From PHAA01 sp034927445 (GTDB lineage Bacteria; Bacillota; Syntrophomonadia; Syntrophomonadales; Syntrophomonadaceae), in assembly GCA_034927445.1 (NCBI GenBank), contig JAYFPZ010000034.1, positions 1-64,000 of the forward strand: 64,000 bases of DNA. The letters are read 5' to 3'. Shown piece after piece: positions 41,958-49,643 of this stretch. Every line of letters begins with the position of its first letter. Position 1 is the stretch's first letter. The notes beneath the pieces were generated by a model. The model was not told where the DNA came from and made no database searches. It was given only the letters and a program-made list of their open reading frames with translations. Both the position numbers and the translations under genes were made by a program.

Positions 41958-42905
41958 GTGGATTTATACAACCTGGGAGCAGTCAGTTGGTGGGAGTCCC
42001 AATGTTTTTATCACGCCTTGGCCCGCCTTGGCCGCGAAGGGTTGATAATCTGCCATCCTTCTTCACCTTATGTTTGTCTGGGTCTGCATGACGACCTGGA
42101 TCAAGAAATCGATCAGGATTACTGCAGGACGCAGGGCATCCCTATATTCAGGCGGGAGACCGGCGGGGGAGTAGTATACCTGGATGAGCGGCAGATCTTC
42201 TTTCAACTGGTGTTAAAGCGGGATAATCCCCAGCTGCCATTACGACGGCAGCGCTACTACGAAAAATTTTTACAGCCGGCCGTTTCCGCCTACAAAAAAT
42301 ACGGTGTTCCCGCCGAGCTTAAGCCCCCCGCGGATATAGCCGCCGCCGGCCGGAAATGCTCGGGCAACGCCTGCGGAGATATTGGAGCCGGCACAGCCTA
42401 TGTGGGCAATATGTTGCTGGGTTTTGACTACATCACCATGAGTAATATACTGCGGGCGCCCCACCAGATATTCAGAGACTGTTTACGGGAGTCGATGCGG
42501 GCCAATATGACCACGCTGGATGATTGGGCAGATTTCGAAGTCGGTCATGATGAGCTGGCCGCCGCCCTGGTAGAGGGTTTCAAAACTCAATGGGGAGAAT
42601 TCGATTCCAGGACTCCGGATCAAGAATTGGTTGCTGAAGCCCAAGCCCTGTATATACGGTCGGGCTCGGAAAATTGGCTGCAAATGCCGGGGCGAAGATA
42701 TAAGCAGCGCAAAATAAAAATCGCCGAGGGAGTATTTTTAATAGAAAGAAAAATGGGGCCGGATAGCAGTGCCGTAATTCTATTGCGTGCAGACCGGGTA
42801 GAGGAAATCAGAATTATGGGCCAACCGGAGCTGGAAGAACAACTGCATCGCGATATCCTGGGTTGTGAGTGGAGCGAAGAATTGTTGGAACGGAATTACG
42901 GTTAA
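41958..42905 (+). CDS. Lipoate-protein ligase family protein (A)
   Basis: A 315-residue protein with GTG 41958 after GGGAGGAAA. The biotin/lipoate ligase core is visible: IFRRETGGGVVYLDERQIFF matches the RRxxGGG substrate loop, and GRKCSGNACGD contains the conserved Lys. A C-terminal accessory domain is present. It activates lipoate (or octanoate) with ATP and attaches it to a carrier. Novel-type lipoate pathways use an sLpl(AB) ligase to attach octanoate before LipS1/LipS2 add sulfur; this one and the gene at 43361 may do that here. It precedes a GcvH-like gene by 28 bases. Confidence 0.9.
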   Translation: MDLYNLGAVSWWESQCFYHALARLGREGLIICHPSSPYVCLGLHDDLDQEIDQDYCRTQGIPIFRRETGGGVVYLDERQIFFQLVLKRDNPQLPLRRQRYYEKFLQPAVSAYKKYGVPAELKPPADIAAAGRKCSGNACGDIGAGTAYVGNMLLGFDYITMSNILRAPHQIFRDCLRESMRANMTTLDDWADFEVGHDELAAALVEGFKTQWGEFDSRTPDQELVAEAQALYIRSGSENWLQMPGRRYKQRKIKIAEGVFLIERKMGPDSSAVILLRADRVEEIRIMGQPELEEQLHRDILGCEWSEELLERNYG

Positions 42906-42933
42906 TGGCCGTGGTAAATTAGGAGGAGTTAGA

Positions 42934-43356
42934 ATGCCGGAAATAAATTATGTTATACCGGAAAATCTTTTATATGATACCAATGATTTTTGGATCAAAA
43001 TCATTGGTGAGGAAGCGGTGGTTGGTATGACCGACTATGGTCAAAGCAATACCGGAGACATACTCTACCTGGAGTTATTCCCGGCAGGTGAAGCATTCCG
43101 GCAGGGAGAAAAATTCGGATCCATCGAATCCGGGAAATGGGTGGGCAATTTAACTGCCCCCCTATCAGGTACAATCCTGGACAGCAATCAGGAAGTTGAA
43201 CTCAATCCGCGCAAGGTCAACGCTGATGCCTACGGGGAAGGCTGGATATACAAAATAAAAATAAGCAATCCGGAGGAAGTTGCAGCCTTGATGCCATATC
43301 AGCGATATGCCCGTTGGGTGGCGGAACAGATAGAGAATGAAGAGGAGAAGGGATAG
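42934..43356 (+). CDS. GcvH-like lipoyl carrier protein with SGKW motif (copy 2)
   Basis: A 140-residue protein; ATG 42934 follows AGGAGGAG. The lipoylation site lies in SIESGKWVGN. It is the same length as copy 1 but diverged. The N-terminus reads ENLLYDTNDFWIKI, as in GcvH. It is flanked by two lipoate ligases, 28 and 4 bases away, so it is probably the direct substrate of both and of the LipS pair. No P, T or L protein of glycine cleavage is present. Confidence 0.88.
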   Translation: MPEINYVIPENLLYDTNDFWIKIIGEEAVVGMTDYGQSNTGDILYLELFPAGEAFRQGEKFGSIESGKWVGNLTAPLSGTILDSNQEVELNPRKVNADAYGEGWIYKIKISNPEEVAALMPYQRYARWVAEQIENEEEKG

Positions 43357-43360
43357 GAAT

Positions 43361-44434
43361 ATGAGCGAAAACTGGCGGCTATTAGATACGGGATCAATAT
43401 CGGCAGCCCATAATATGGCTCTGGATAAAATAATCCTGAATGCACGCAGTTTAAATCTAATTCCTAACACCGTTAGGTATTTGCAGTTCTCACCGCACTG
43501 TGTTCTGGTCGGTTATCATCAGGCGGTCGAACTGGAGGTGGAAGAAAAATATTGCGCCGAACATGGTATAGAAATAAACCGCCGTATTACCGGGGGAGGT
43601 AATCTGTACTGGGACGAATCGCAGCTGGGCTGGGAGCTGTATGCCCCCAAGAATACCCCCGGCATCCCCCGGAGACTTGAAGATATGTACCGGCTCATGT
43701 GTGAAAGTGTGGTGGCTGGGCTGGAACGGCTGGGCGTACAGGCCAAGTTTCGCCCGACCAACGATATCGAAGTAGGCGGCCGCAAAATTTCGGGCACCGG
43801 CGGTACCGAAATAGGCGATACTTTTATGTACCAGGGCACTCTATTGACCGACTTTGATGTTGATACCATGGTTAACGCCTTAAAGCTGCCGATTAAGAAA
43901 CTTGAAGATAAACAAGTTGATTCCTTTAAACAGAGAGTGATTTGCTTAAAAGAGGCCTTGGGGTACCTGCCGCCCATGGAAGAAATTAAAGCCGCACTGG
44001 CAGCAGGCATTTCCGAAGTTCTGGGCATAAATCTGGAACCGGGCGGGTTGACCGCCTACGAGCAGGAACAACTGGAACAGGAATTACCCCGTTTTCAATC
44101 GGAAGCCTGGATAAAAGGCACCAGAATTCTGCCCCAGGCTAATGATCTTAGAGTTGCCGAGTACAAAACCAAAGGAGGCTTAATCCGGGTGTCGCTGCGA
44201 ATGGACAGCAACCGGCAGTGTATTAAGAGCGCATTTATTACCGGCGACTTTTTTGCTTATCCGGAGAGAAGCATTATGGATCTCGAAGCAGTTTTGAAAA
44301 ACTCCTCCTGCCGGTCGATTGATATTCTAAATAAGATAAGACAATTTTTCAAGGAGCATAATGTGAGTATACCCGGGGTTGAGGCCGATGATTTTTACCA
44401 TGCCATATATCTGGCGGTTGAAAAAGGCTGGTGA
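43361..44434 (+). CDS. Lipoate-protein ligase family protein (B), longer form
   Basis: A 357-residue protein starting 4 bases after the carrier gene. The loop INRRITGGGNLYWDESQLGW and GRKISGTGGTEIGDTFMYQG are the ligase signature, with the conserved Lys kept. The C-terminal domain is longer than in ligase A, possibly a fused LplB-like accessory domain. The stop overlaps the next gene (GTGA). Two ligases in one operon suggest distinct carriers or octanoate versus lipoate specificity. Confidence 0.87.
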   Translation: MSENWRLLDTGSISAAHNMALDKIILNARSLNLIPNTVRYLQFSPHCVLVGYHQAVELEVEEKYCAEHGIEINRRITGGGNLYWDESQLGWELYAPKNTPGIPRRLEDMYRLMCESVVAGLERLGVQAKFRPTNDIEVGGRKISGTGGTEIGDTFMYQGTLLTDFDVDTMVNALKLPIKKLEDKQVDSFKQRVICLKEALGYLPPMEEIKAALAAGISEVLGINLEPGGLTAYEQEQLEQELPRFQSEAWIKGTRILPQANDLRVAEYKTKGGLIRVSLRMDSNRQCIKSAFITGDFFAYPERSIMDLEAVLKNSSCRSIDILNKIRQFFKEHNVSIPGVEADDFYHAIYLAVEKGW

Positions 44435-45498
44435 TCGCTGTGCCCAAGCATGATTATGATGTGGTCGTCGTAGGCGCTGGTCCTGCAGGAGCCAGTGCGG
44501 CCCGGGCGGCATCCCGGGCGGGAAGCAGCGTACTCATGGTCGATGCTCACCGTAAACCTGGTGTTCCGGTGCAGTGCGCCGAATACGTCCCCTTAATGGT
44601 TAAGAAATACGTGCCGCTGGCCCCAGGGGCGGTTATACAAAAGATAGACAGCATGTTAACCTTTATAAATGATAAACTGGCTTCCACCCTGGCTGGTCCG
44701 GGATATATGCTCAATCGAGCTGTATTTGACCGTGGCCTGGCCGAAGGTGCGCAACAGGCCGGGGCCGAGTTGTGGTCGGAAACCAGGGCTGTAGCCAAGA
44801 CCGACCAAGGTTTAATGGTCAGGCGGAATGGCAACGAAGAAGCAGAGATCAGATGTAAAATAATAATTGGTGCCGACGGCCCGAGATCAACCGTTGGCAA
44901 TTGGATGAACAGCAAAAACACAAAATATATGGTGGGGCTTCAATACAATCTGCCTCTCAGCAGATATCAAACCTCGACCGATATTTATTTTAAACCTGAA
45001 TATGACGGCGGTTATGCCTGGGTATTCCCCAAAGGCCCAAGGGCTAATGTGGGAGTCGGGATAAGCCTTTTACATAAAGATGAATTACCGTTTTTAATCA
45101 AAGAATTTGCTCGCAGCCTGGTAAAACAGGGTAAACTTGCCAATACCGTTCCTGCTGTCAAGACCGGGGGGCTGATACCGACGGGAGGCCCCTTGGACCG
45201 AACTCAGGAGGGAAACATGATCCTCGCCGGCGATGCCGGCGGGCATACCCACCCGGTTACCGGGGGAGGGATTATGAATGCCATTGTAACCGGTCAATTG
45301 GCGGGAGAATTGGCGGCCCGGGCAGCAGAGAAAAACGACCTGAGCCTCCTGGCCGACTATCCCCGGCAATGGCAGTCATTCCTGGGCAGATTCCTGAATA
45401 GAGCCACCCGGCAGCGCAAGGACCTTGATGCCAATTGGACCAGCGACGCAGAACAGTTTGAAAACCTAATCAAAAGAACCTGGATTAGCTTTAATTAA
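44431..45498 (+). CDS. FAD-dependent oxidoreductase of the geranylgeranyl-reductase family, LipT-like
   Basis: A 355-residue protein. The start is GTG 44431 or 44440; 44440 may have the better spacing. The FAD-binding motif is DVVVVGAGPAGASAARAASR, and the GD motif is MILAGDAGGHTHPVTGGGI. Family members reduce isoprenoids, but the LipT proteins of the LipS1/LipS2 lipoate pathway belong here too, and this gene sits between a ligase and the LipS pair, matching that gene order in spirit. It probably supplies electrons or a redox step in lipoyl assembly. Inferred from context. Confidence 0.85.
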   Translation: MIAVPKHDYDVVVVGAGPAGASAARAASRAGSSVLMVDAHRKPGVPVQCAEYVPLMVKKYVPLAPGAVIQKIDSMLTFINDKLASTLAGPGYMLNRAVFDRGLAEGAQQAGAELWSETRAVAKTDQGLMVRRNGNEEAEIRCKIIIGADGPRSTVGNWMNSKNTKYMVGLQYNLPLSRYQTSTDIYFKPEYDGGYAWVFPKGPRANVGVGISLLHKDELPFLIKEFARSLVKQGKLANTVPAVKTGGLIPTGGPLDRTQEGNMILAGDAGGHTHPVTGGGIMNAIVTGQLAGELAARAAEKNDLSLLADYPRQWQSFLGRFLNRATRQRKDLDANWTSDAEQFENLIKRTWISFN

Positions 45499-45565
45499 CA
45501 CCATAGACGCGGACAGCGCGGACTTACATAACTTATACAGATTTGATTTCAGGGGAGGGAACAGC

Positions 45566-46591
45566 ATGTCAACCATCCAAGAAAGTCCCCAATATGTACA
45601 AACCAGCCTGGCCGGAGCCATATGCCTGGGGCTGGAGAAAGGCCGGTTTATGCCGCAATCAAGGTGTAAATGCCTTAACCTTTTGCTCACCTATAATGGC
45701 GGCTGCGGGGCGTCATGTAGCTATTGCGGTTTGGCCAGGAATCGTCAGGAGGATACCAAGAAGACCTTTATCAGGGTAAAATGGCCGACTTATGCCCTGG
45801 AAGAGATCATGGACCGGGTTAAAACCAGTCAGCACCCTTTTAAAAGGGTCTGCGTGTCCATGATTACCCAGGGCCGGGCGGTGGATGACACCTGCACCAT
45901 TATTGATAAAGTCCGCACGAATACCCAGTTACCAGTCAGCGGACTGTTGGCCCCCACCGTCATGAAAGGTAAAAAGGATATGCTCAGATTTAAGGCGGCG
46001 GGAGCTGATCGGGTCGGAATTGCCATTGATGCCGCCACCGAAGCGTTATTTATCCGGCATAGGGGTGCCGGGGTGGGCGGCCCCCACGACTGGGATCAAT
46101 TCTGGAATGCTCTGGCAGATGCGGTAGAGGTCTTTGGTCCCTATCAGGCAGGAGTCCATTTGATTGTCGGCCTGGGAGAGACTGAAGCGGAAATGGTTAA
46201 TGCCATATCCCGGGCTTACCAGATGGGGGCGATGACTCATTTATTCTCCTTTTATCCGGAAGGCGGCAGCCTGATGCAGGACAGCCGGCCGCCGGCTCTG
46301 GGAGCATACCGGCGGGTGCAGCTGGCCCGCTATTTGATCAACGAAGGCATAATTAATATCAAGGATATACATTTTGCGCCCGATGGCAAGATTGCTGATT
46401 TCGGCCGGGACATTACTCCTTACATCCAAAACGGCAAGGCCTTCATGACCTCAGGCTGCCCGGGGGCAGACGGGGAAGTGGCCTGCAACCGTCCTTTTGG
46501 CAATGAACGGGCCAGCGAACCGATGCGTAATTATCCATACCCTCCCGGGTCCAAGGATATAGGGATTATCCTTCCCCAGATATGGGAGTGA
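45566..46591 (+). CDS. LipS-type radical SAM lipoyl synthase subunit (first of pair)
   Basis: A 341-residue protein. The radical SAM motif is GCGASCSYC (CX3CX2C). A cysteine pair SRCKCLN precedes it and further Cys appear late (SGCPG, VACNR), fit for an auxiliary cluster. LipS1 and LipS2 in archaea and some bacteria jointly insert sulfur into octanoyl groups. Two adjacent biotin-synthase-like radical SAM genes next to lipoate ligases and a LipT-like gene make this reading strong. Eight bases separate it from its partner. Which is LipS1 and which LipS2 cannot be decided by eye. Confidence 0.82.
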   Translation: MSTIQESPQYVQTSLAGAICLGLEKGRFMPQSRCKCLNLLLTYNGGCGASCSYCGLARNRQEDTKKTFIRVKWPTYALEEIMDRVKTSQHPFKRVCVSMITQGRAVDDTCTIIDKVRTNTQLPVSGLLAPTVMKGKKDMLRFKAAGADRVGIAIDAATEALFIRHRGAGVGGPHDWDQFWNALADAVEVFGPYQAGVHLIVGLGETEAEMVNAISRAYQMGAMTHLFSFYPEGGSLMQDSRPPALGAYRRVQLARYLINEGIINIKDIHFAPDGKIADFGRDITPYIQNGKAFMTSGCPGADGEVACNRPFGNERASEPMRNYPYPPGSKDIGIILPQIWE

Positions 46592-46599
46592 TTCAGTAT

Positions 46600-47577
46600 A
46601 TGAGTGACAGGGAAAATGCCTTGCAAAAAGCCTGGGAAGTCAGGCAGAATTTCGATCCGTCTATATGGTTTGCGGCCCCGGGGGCCAAGCATTATGAAAC
46701 CCGGTACTATGCCAACCAGGCCAACTCTTTTGTTAATCTGAGCATCACCGGTGAGGCCTGTGCCTGTCGCTGCGATCATTGTGACGGCAAACTGCTGCAC
46801 AGCATGATCGGGGCGCCTACTCCCGGTGAGATGCGCCGGGTGGTGGACCAATTGCTGGATCAGGGCTGCCGGGGGATACTGGTAAGCGGGGGGGCCGATT
46901 CCAGAGGGCAGGTGCCCTTGCTGCCCTTCGTTGATGCCATCGCTTATGCCTCCCAGAGCGGATTGAAAGTTCTGGTGCACAGCGGCCTGATTGACCGGGC
47001 AACTGCCGCCAACTTAAGCGAGGCTGATGTGGACCAGGTATTGATCGATATTATCGGAGACCAGGATACGATTCGTCAGGTTTACCATCTGGACCGGCAT
47101 CCGGATGATTATTTGCAGGCCATGTTATGTTGCCGTGAGTTTGATTTAAACATTGCGCCCCATGTAGTTATTGGCCTGCATTATGGAAAAATCCGCGGGG
47201 AAAAGCGGGCGTTGGAAATGATTGCCCAAGCCGATCCGGAGACAGTGATTTTGGTCATACTGACTCCCGCCTGTGGGACTCCTATGGCGATAATAGAGCC
47301 TCCTGCTATTGAGGAAGCCGCCGAAATTATTGCCGCCGCCAGGCTGACAAACCCGTATGTGCCGCTGAGCCTGGGTTGTGCCCGGCCTCCCGGCCAATAT
47401 AAAAGAAAAATAGAAATTCAGGCAGTTGATTGCGGGGTTAACAGTATAGCCTATCCGGATGAGGCTACAGTTGCCTATGCCCAAAGCAAAGGACTGCAAA
47501 CCAAGTTTACCGAAGAATGCTGCAGCCTTATAGCCCGCAGTGTGAAAAGGGGGAATTGCCGCGCCTATGATAATTAG
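46600..47577 (+). CDS. LipS-type radical SAM lipoyl synthase subunit (second of pair)
   Basis: A 325-residue protein. ATG 46600 is chosen because GGGAGTGA lies 8 bases upstream; a same-frame ATG at 46582 overlaps the previous gene. The cluster motif is ACACRCDHC (CX3CX2C), followed by ILVSGGADSRG. Later Cys (PACGTPM, LGCARPPG, ECC) could bind an auxiliary Fe-S cluster that donates sulfur. It ends the 16-kb co-directional run; no clear terminator follows before the thiamine promoter. Confidence 0.82.
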   Translation: MSDRENALQKAWEVRQNFDPSIWFAAPGAKHYETRYYANQANSFVNLSITGEACACRCDHCDGKLLHSMIGAPTPGEMRRVVDQLLDQGCRGILVSGGADSRGQVPLLPFVDAIAYASQSGLKVLVHSGLIDRATAANLSEADVDQVLIDIIGDQDTIRQVYHLDRHPDDYLQAMLCCREFDLNIAPHVVIGLHYGKIRGEKRALEMIAQADPETVILVILTPACGTPMAIIEPPAIEEAAEIIAAARLTNPYVPLSLGCARPPGQYKRKIEIQAVDCGVNSIAYPDEATVAYAQSKGLQTKFTEECCSLIARSVKRGNCRAYDN

Positions 47578-47580
47578 AAC

Positions 47581-47609
47581 TTGCACACTGAGGATTTACA
47601 GTTAATAAT
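47581..47609 (+). promoter_or_regulatory. Probable promoter of the thiamine operon
   Basis: TTGCAC (47581-47586), 17-base spacer, AATAAT (47604-47609). The predicted start, about 47616, is 65 bases before the TPP aptamer. Confidence 0.4.
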
Positions 47610-47680
47610 GATAAATAAGCGGGGAAGCGTTAAATCATCATCCCGGCTTGAGGTATCATTCATAACAGTTTAATCAAAGA

Positions 47681-47775
47681 GTGCATCGGGGAGCTGAATA
47701 ATTCGGCTGAGAAAGATTTCAATCTGACCCGTTAACCTGATCTGGGTAATGCCAGCGTAGGAATTGCTTTATTAA
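47681..47775 (+). ncRNA. TPP riboswitch (THI element)
   Basis: The conserved pieces are in order: GGGGAGC (47688-47694), GCTGAGA (47706-47712), GACCCGTTAACCTGATCTGG (47726-47745) and TAATGCCAGCGTAGG (47747-47761). This is the thiamine-pyrophosphate aptamer. A terminator follows 12 bases later, so TPP should cause premature termination. Confidence 0.96.
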
Positions 47776-47786
47776 CACGCACATTG

Positions 47787-47819
47787 GCCTTTTACCCATT
47801 GGAGGTAAAAGGCTTTTTT
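47787..47819 (+). terminator. Riboswitch expression-platform terminator
   Basis: GCCTTTTACC (47787-47796) / GGTAAAAGGC (47804-47813) followed by TTTTTT. It is the off-switch controlled by the TPP aptamer. Confidence 0.92.
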
Positions 47820-47830
47820 GCTTATACAAA

Positions 47831-47932
47831 GGTGTAACACGGGGACGCGTAACATGGGGACGGTTCTAGTGTTACATTTTTGGAATAATGACAATGTAAC
47901 ACTAGAACCGTCCCCATGTTACCCGTGTTACC
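47831..47932. repeat. Long palindromic REP-like element in the thi leader
   Basis: A 30-base core at 47849-47878 (begins GTAACATGGGGACGG) is exactly complementary to 47893-47922, around a 14-base loop. Outer bases GGTGTAACACGGGGACG / CCCGTGTTACC extend the arms imperfectly. The motif GGGGACGGTTCTAGTGTTAC is of the kind dispersed as palindromic units in Clostridia, often associated with RAYT-type transposases. It separates the riboswitch terminator from the coding region. Confidence 0.8.
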
Positions 47933-47941
47933 CTAAGTCAG

Positions 47942-48029
47942 CTGTTGTGGAAGTAAGGGGCCTCAGGGCTTATCCCTGAGGCCTCCCCAACAGGAAACAA
48001 ACAGAACGGTTCGGCTTCCACGACAACAG
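47942..48029 (+). promoter_or_regulatory. Second structured element in the thi leader
   Basis: Inner perfect hairpin GGCCTCAGGG-CTTAT-CCCTGAGGCC (47959-47983) is nested in an outer stem CTGTTGTGGAAG (47942-47953) / CTTCCACGACAACAG (48015-48029) with a 3-base bulge. It has no T run. It may be a processing or protein-binding hairpin. Confidence 0.5.
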
Positions 48030-48088
48030 ACTCAATAACTGCAGCGTAATCGTTACAATAACGATGATTGAAAGGAAGTAAAGAAGAG

Positions 48089-49579
48089 ATGAGCATTAAA
48101 AAGGCGTTGACTATTGCCGGCTCCGACTCGGGAGGCGGAGCCGGCATCCAGGCTGATTTGAGGACATTTGCCGCTCTGGGGGTGTATGGCACCAGTGTGG
48201 TTACGGCCGTTACGGCTCAAAATACGCTGGGGATTGCGGACTCGGTCGGCATAGCGGCAGCTCTGGTGGAAGAACAGCTTGACGCGATTCTCGCTGATAT
48301 CGGCGCCAATGCCATAAAGACCGGGATGTTATATGATGAGCATATTATCGAAACCGTAGTCAGGAGGTTTAAATTTAACCAATGCCCTTCTCTGGTGGTA
48401 GATCCGGTAATGGCCGCGACCAGCGGGGATGCCCTCCTGAATTACAAGGGTATAGATGTCATGCGGGAAAAACTGGTGCCCTGTGCCACGGTTATTACTC
48501 CCAACCGGGAGGAGGCCTCGGCTTTATGCGGCTTCTACATTGAAAGCACCGATGATCTGCGTCGGGCTGCCCGGGAAATCAATAATTTAGGCGCTGATTT
48601 CGTAATCATCACCGGTATTCAACAGGAAGGCCAATCAATTGATTTTTGCTATGACGGGCTTGAATTCAACCAGCTGCAGGGACCGATTATCGACACCGGC
48701 AATACGCACGGAACCGGTTGTTCCTTTTCGGCTGCCCTAACCGCTTATTTAGCCAAAGGGGCTACCCCCTGGACCGCGGCGGGCATGGCGAAAAAATACG
48801 TGGCCAGCGGATTACGCTGGTCATATCGGGTAGGAAGAGGCAGCAGCCCTATAAACCACCTGGCCGCGTTTCTGCCGGGCAGGTTGGATGACCCGGATAT
48901 TTTAGCAGCCCGGGCCGGGGTATTTCGTGATTGGGGACGCCGGGTGCAATTGCCCGACTATCCGTTGCTTAACCTGATAATTGGGGGAAACCTGTGTGCG
49001 GGACAGGATTATGCGGAACTGACCAGAATGGCGGTTATGAATGGGGCCAGGCTGATACAGCTGCGGGAAAAGGACTGGGACACCCGGCGCCTGGTAGACA
49101 CGGCCACAGAGATGGCCCGGATATGCCGCCGGTATGGGGCTCTGTTTGTAGTCAACGACCGGGTGGATGTAGCGGCAGCATCCGGAGCGGACGGCGTGCA
49201 TATCGGACAGGAAGACCTGAATCCGACTATGGCTCGCGCGTTGCTGGGACCGGAGAAAATCATCGGAGTATCTGCGGGCAGCATTACTGAAGCTTTGGCG
49301 GCGGTGGCCGACGGGGCTGATTATCTGGGCGTAGGTCCCGTCTATCCCACAATCAGCAAGGAATGCAAGCATGACGCCGGTGGTCCGGGCTTGATAGCCT
49401 CGATAAAAGCCAGCGTATCTGTGCCGGTAATTGCCATTGGCGGTATTACCCCGGACAACACCCGCCCCCTTATAAAAGCAGGCGCGGCCGGGGTTGCGGT
49501 TATTTCTTCCATATTGGGTGCCGCCGATCCGGTCAGGGTAATGCACGATTTCCGAAAAATTTTAAATCCGGACTTATAA
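48089..49579 (+). CDS. thiDE: ThiD-ThiE fusion: HMP-P kinase and thiamine-phosphate synthase
   Basis: A 496-residue protein; ATG 48089 (not the upstream 48068) follows AAAGGAAG. Residues 1-265 form ThiD (KALTIAGSDSGGGAGIQADL, DPVMAATSGD, GTGCSFSAAL), phosphorylating HMP-P to HMP-PP. Residues about 290-496 form ThiE (ARLIQLREKDW, LFVVNDRVDVA, GADGVHIGQEDL, YLGVGPVYPT, IAIGGI), coupling HMP-PP with thiazole phosphate. The fusion channels HMP-PP between the active sites. It is the first gene after the TPP riboswitch. Confidence 0.95.
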   Translation: MSIKKALTIAGSDSGGGAGIQADLRTFAALGVYGTSVVTAVTAQNTLGIADSVGIAAALVEEQLDAILADIGANAIKTGMLYDEHIIETVVRRFKFNQCPSLVVDPVMAATSGDALLNYKGIDVMREKLVPCATVITPNREEASALCGFYIESTDDLRRAAREINNLGADFVIITGIQQEGQSIDFCYDGLEFNQLQGPIIDTGNTHGTGCSFSAALTAYLAKGATPWTAAGMAKKYVASGLRWSYRVGRGSSPINHLAAFLPGRLDDPDILAARAGVFRDWGRRVQLPDYPLLNLIIGGNLCAGQDYAELTRMAVMNGARLIQLREKDWDTRRLVDTATEMARICRRYGALFVVNDRVDVAAASGADGVHIGQEDLNPTMARALLGPEKIIGVSAGSITEALAAVADGADYLGVGPVYPTISKECKHDAGGPGLIASIKASVSVPVIAIGGITPDNTRPLIKAGAAGVAVISSILGAADPVRVMHDFRKILNPDL

Positions 49580-49643
49580 CGCCATAAGTAAGAGGTTCAA
49601 TAATATAACCATATCTACATTAATTAATACGGGGGGAACTAAA

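Noticed and set aside
28959..47577. A complete sulfur-oxidising sHdr system
   Set aside because: LbpA-like carriers and CCG domains are present, but no HdrA, HdrB or HdrC homologue is visible in the window, so sHdr is not claimed.
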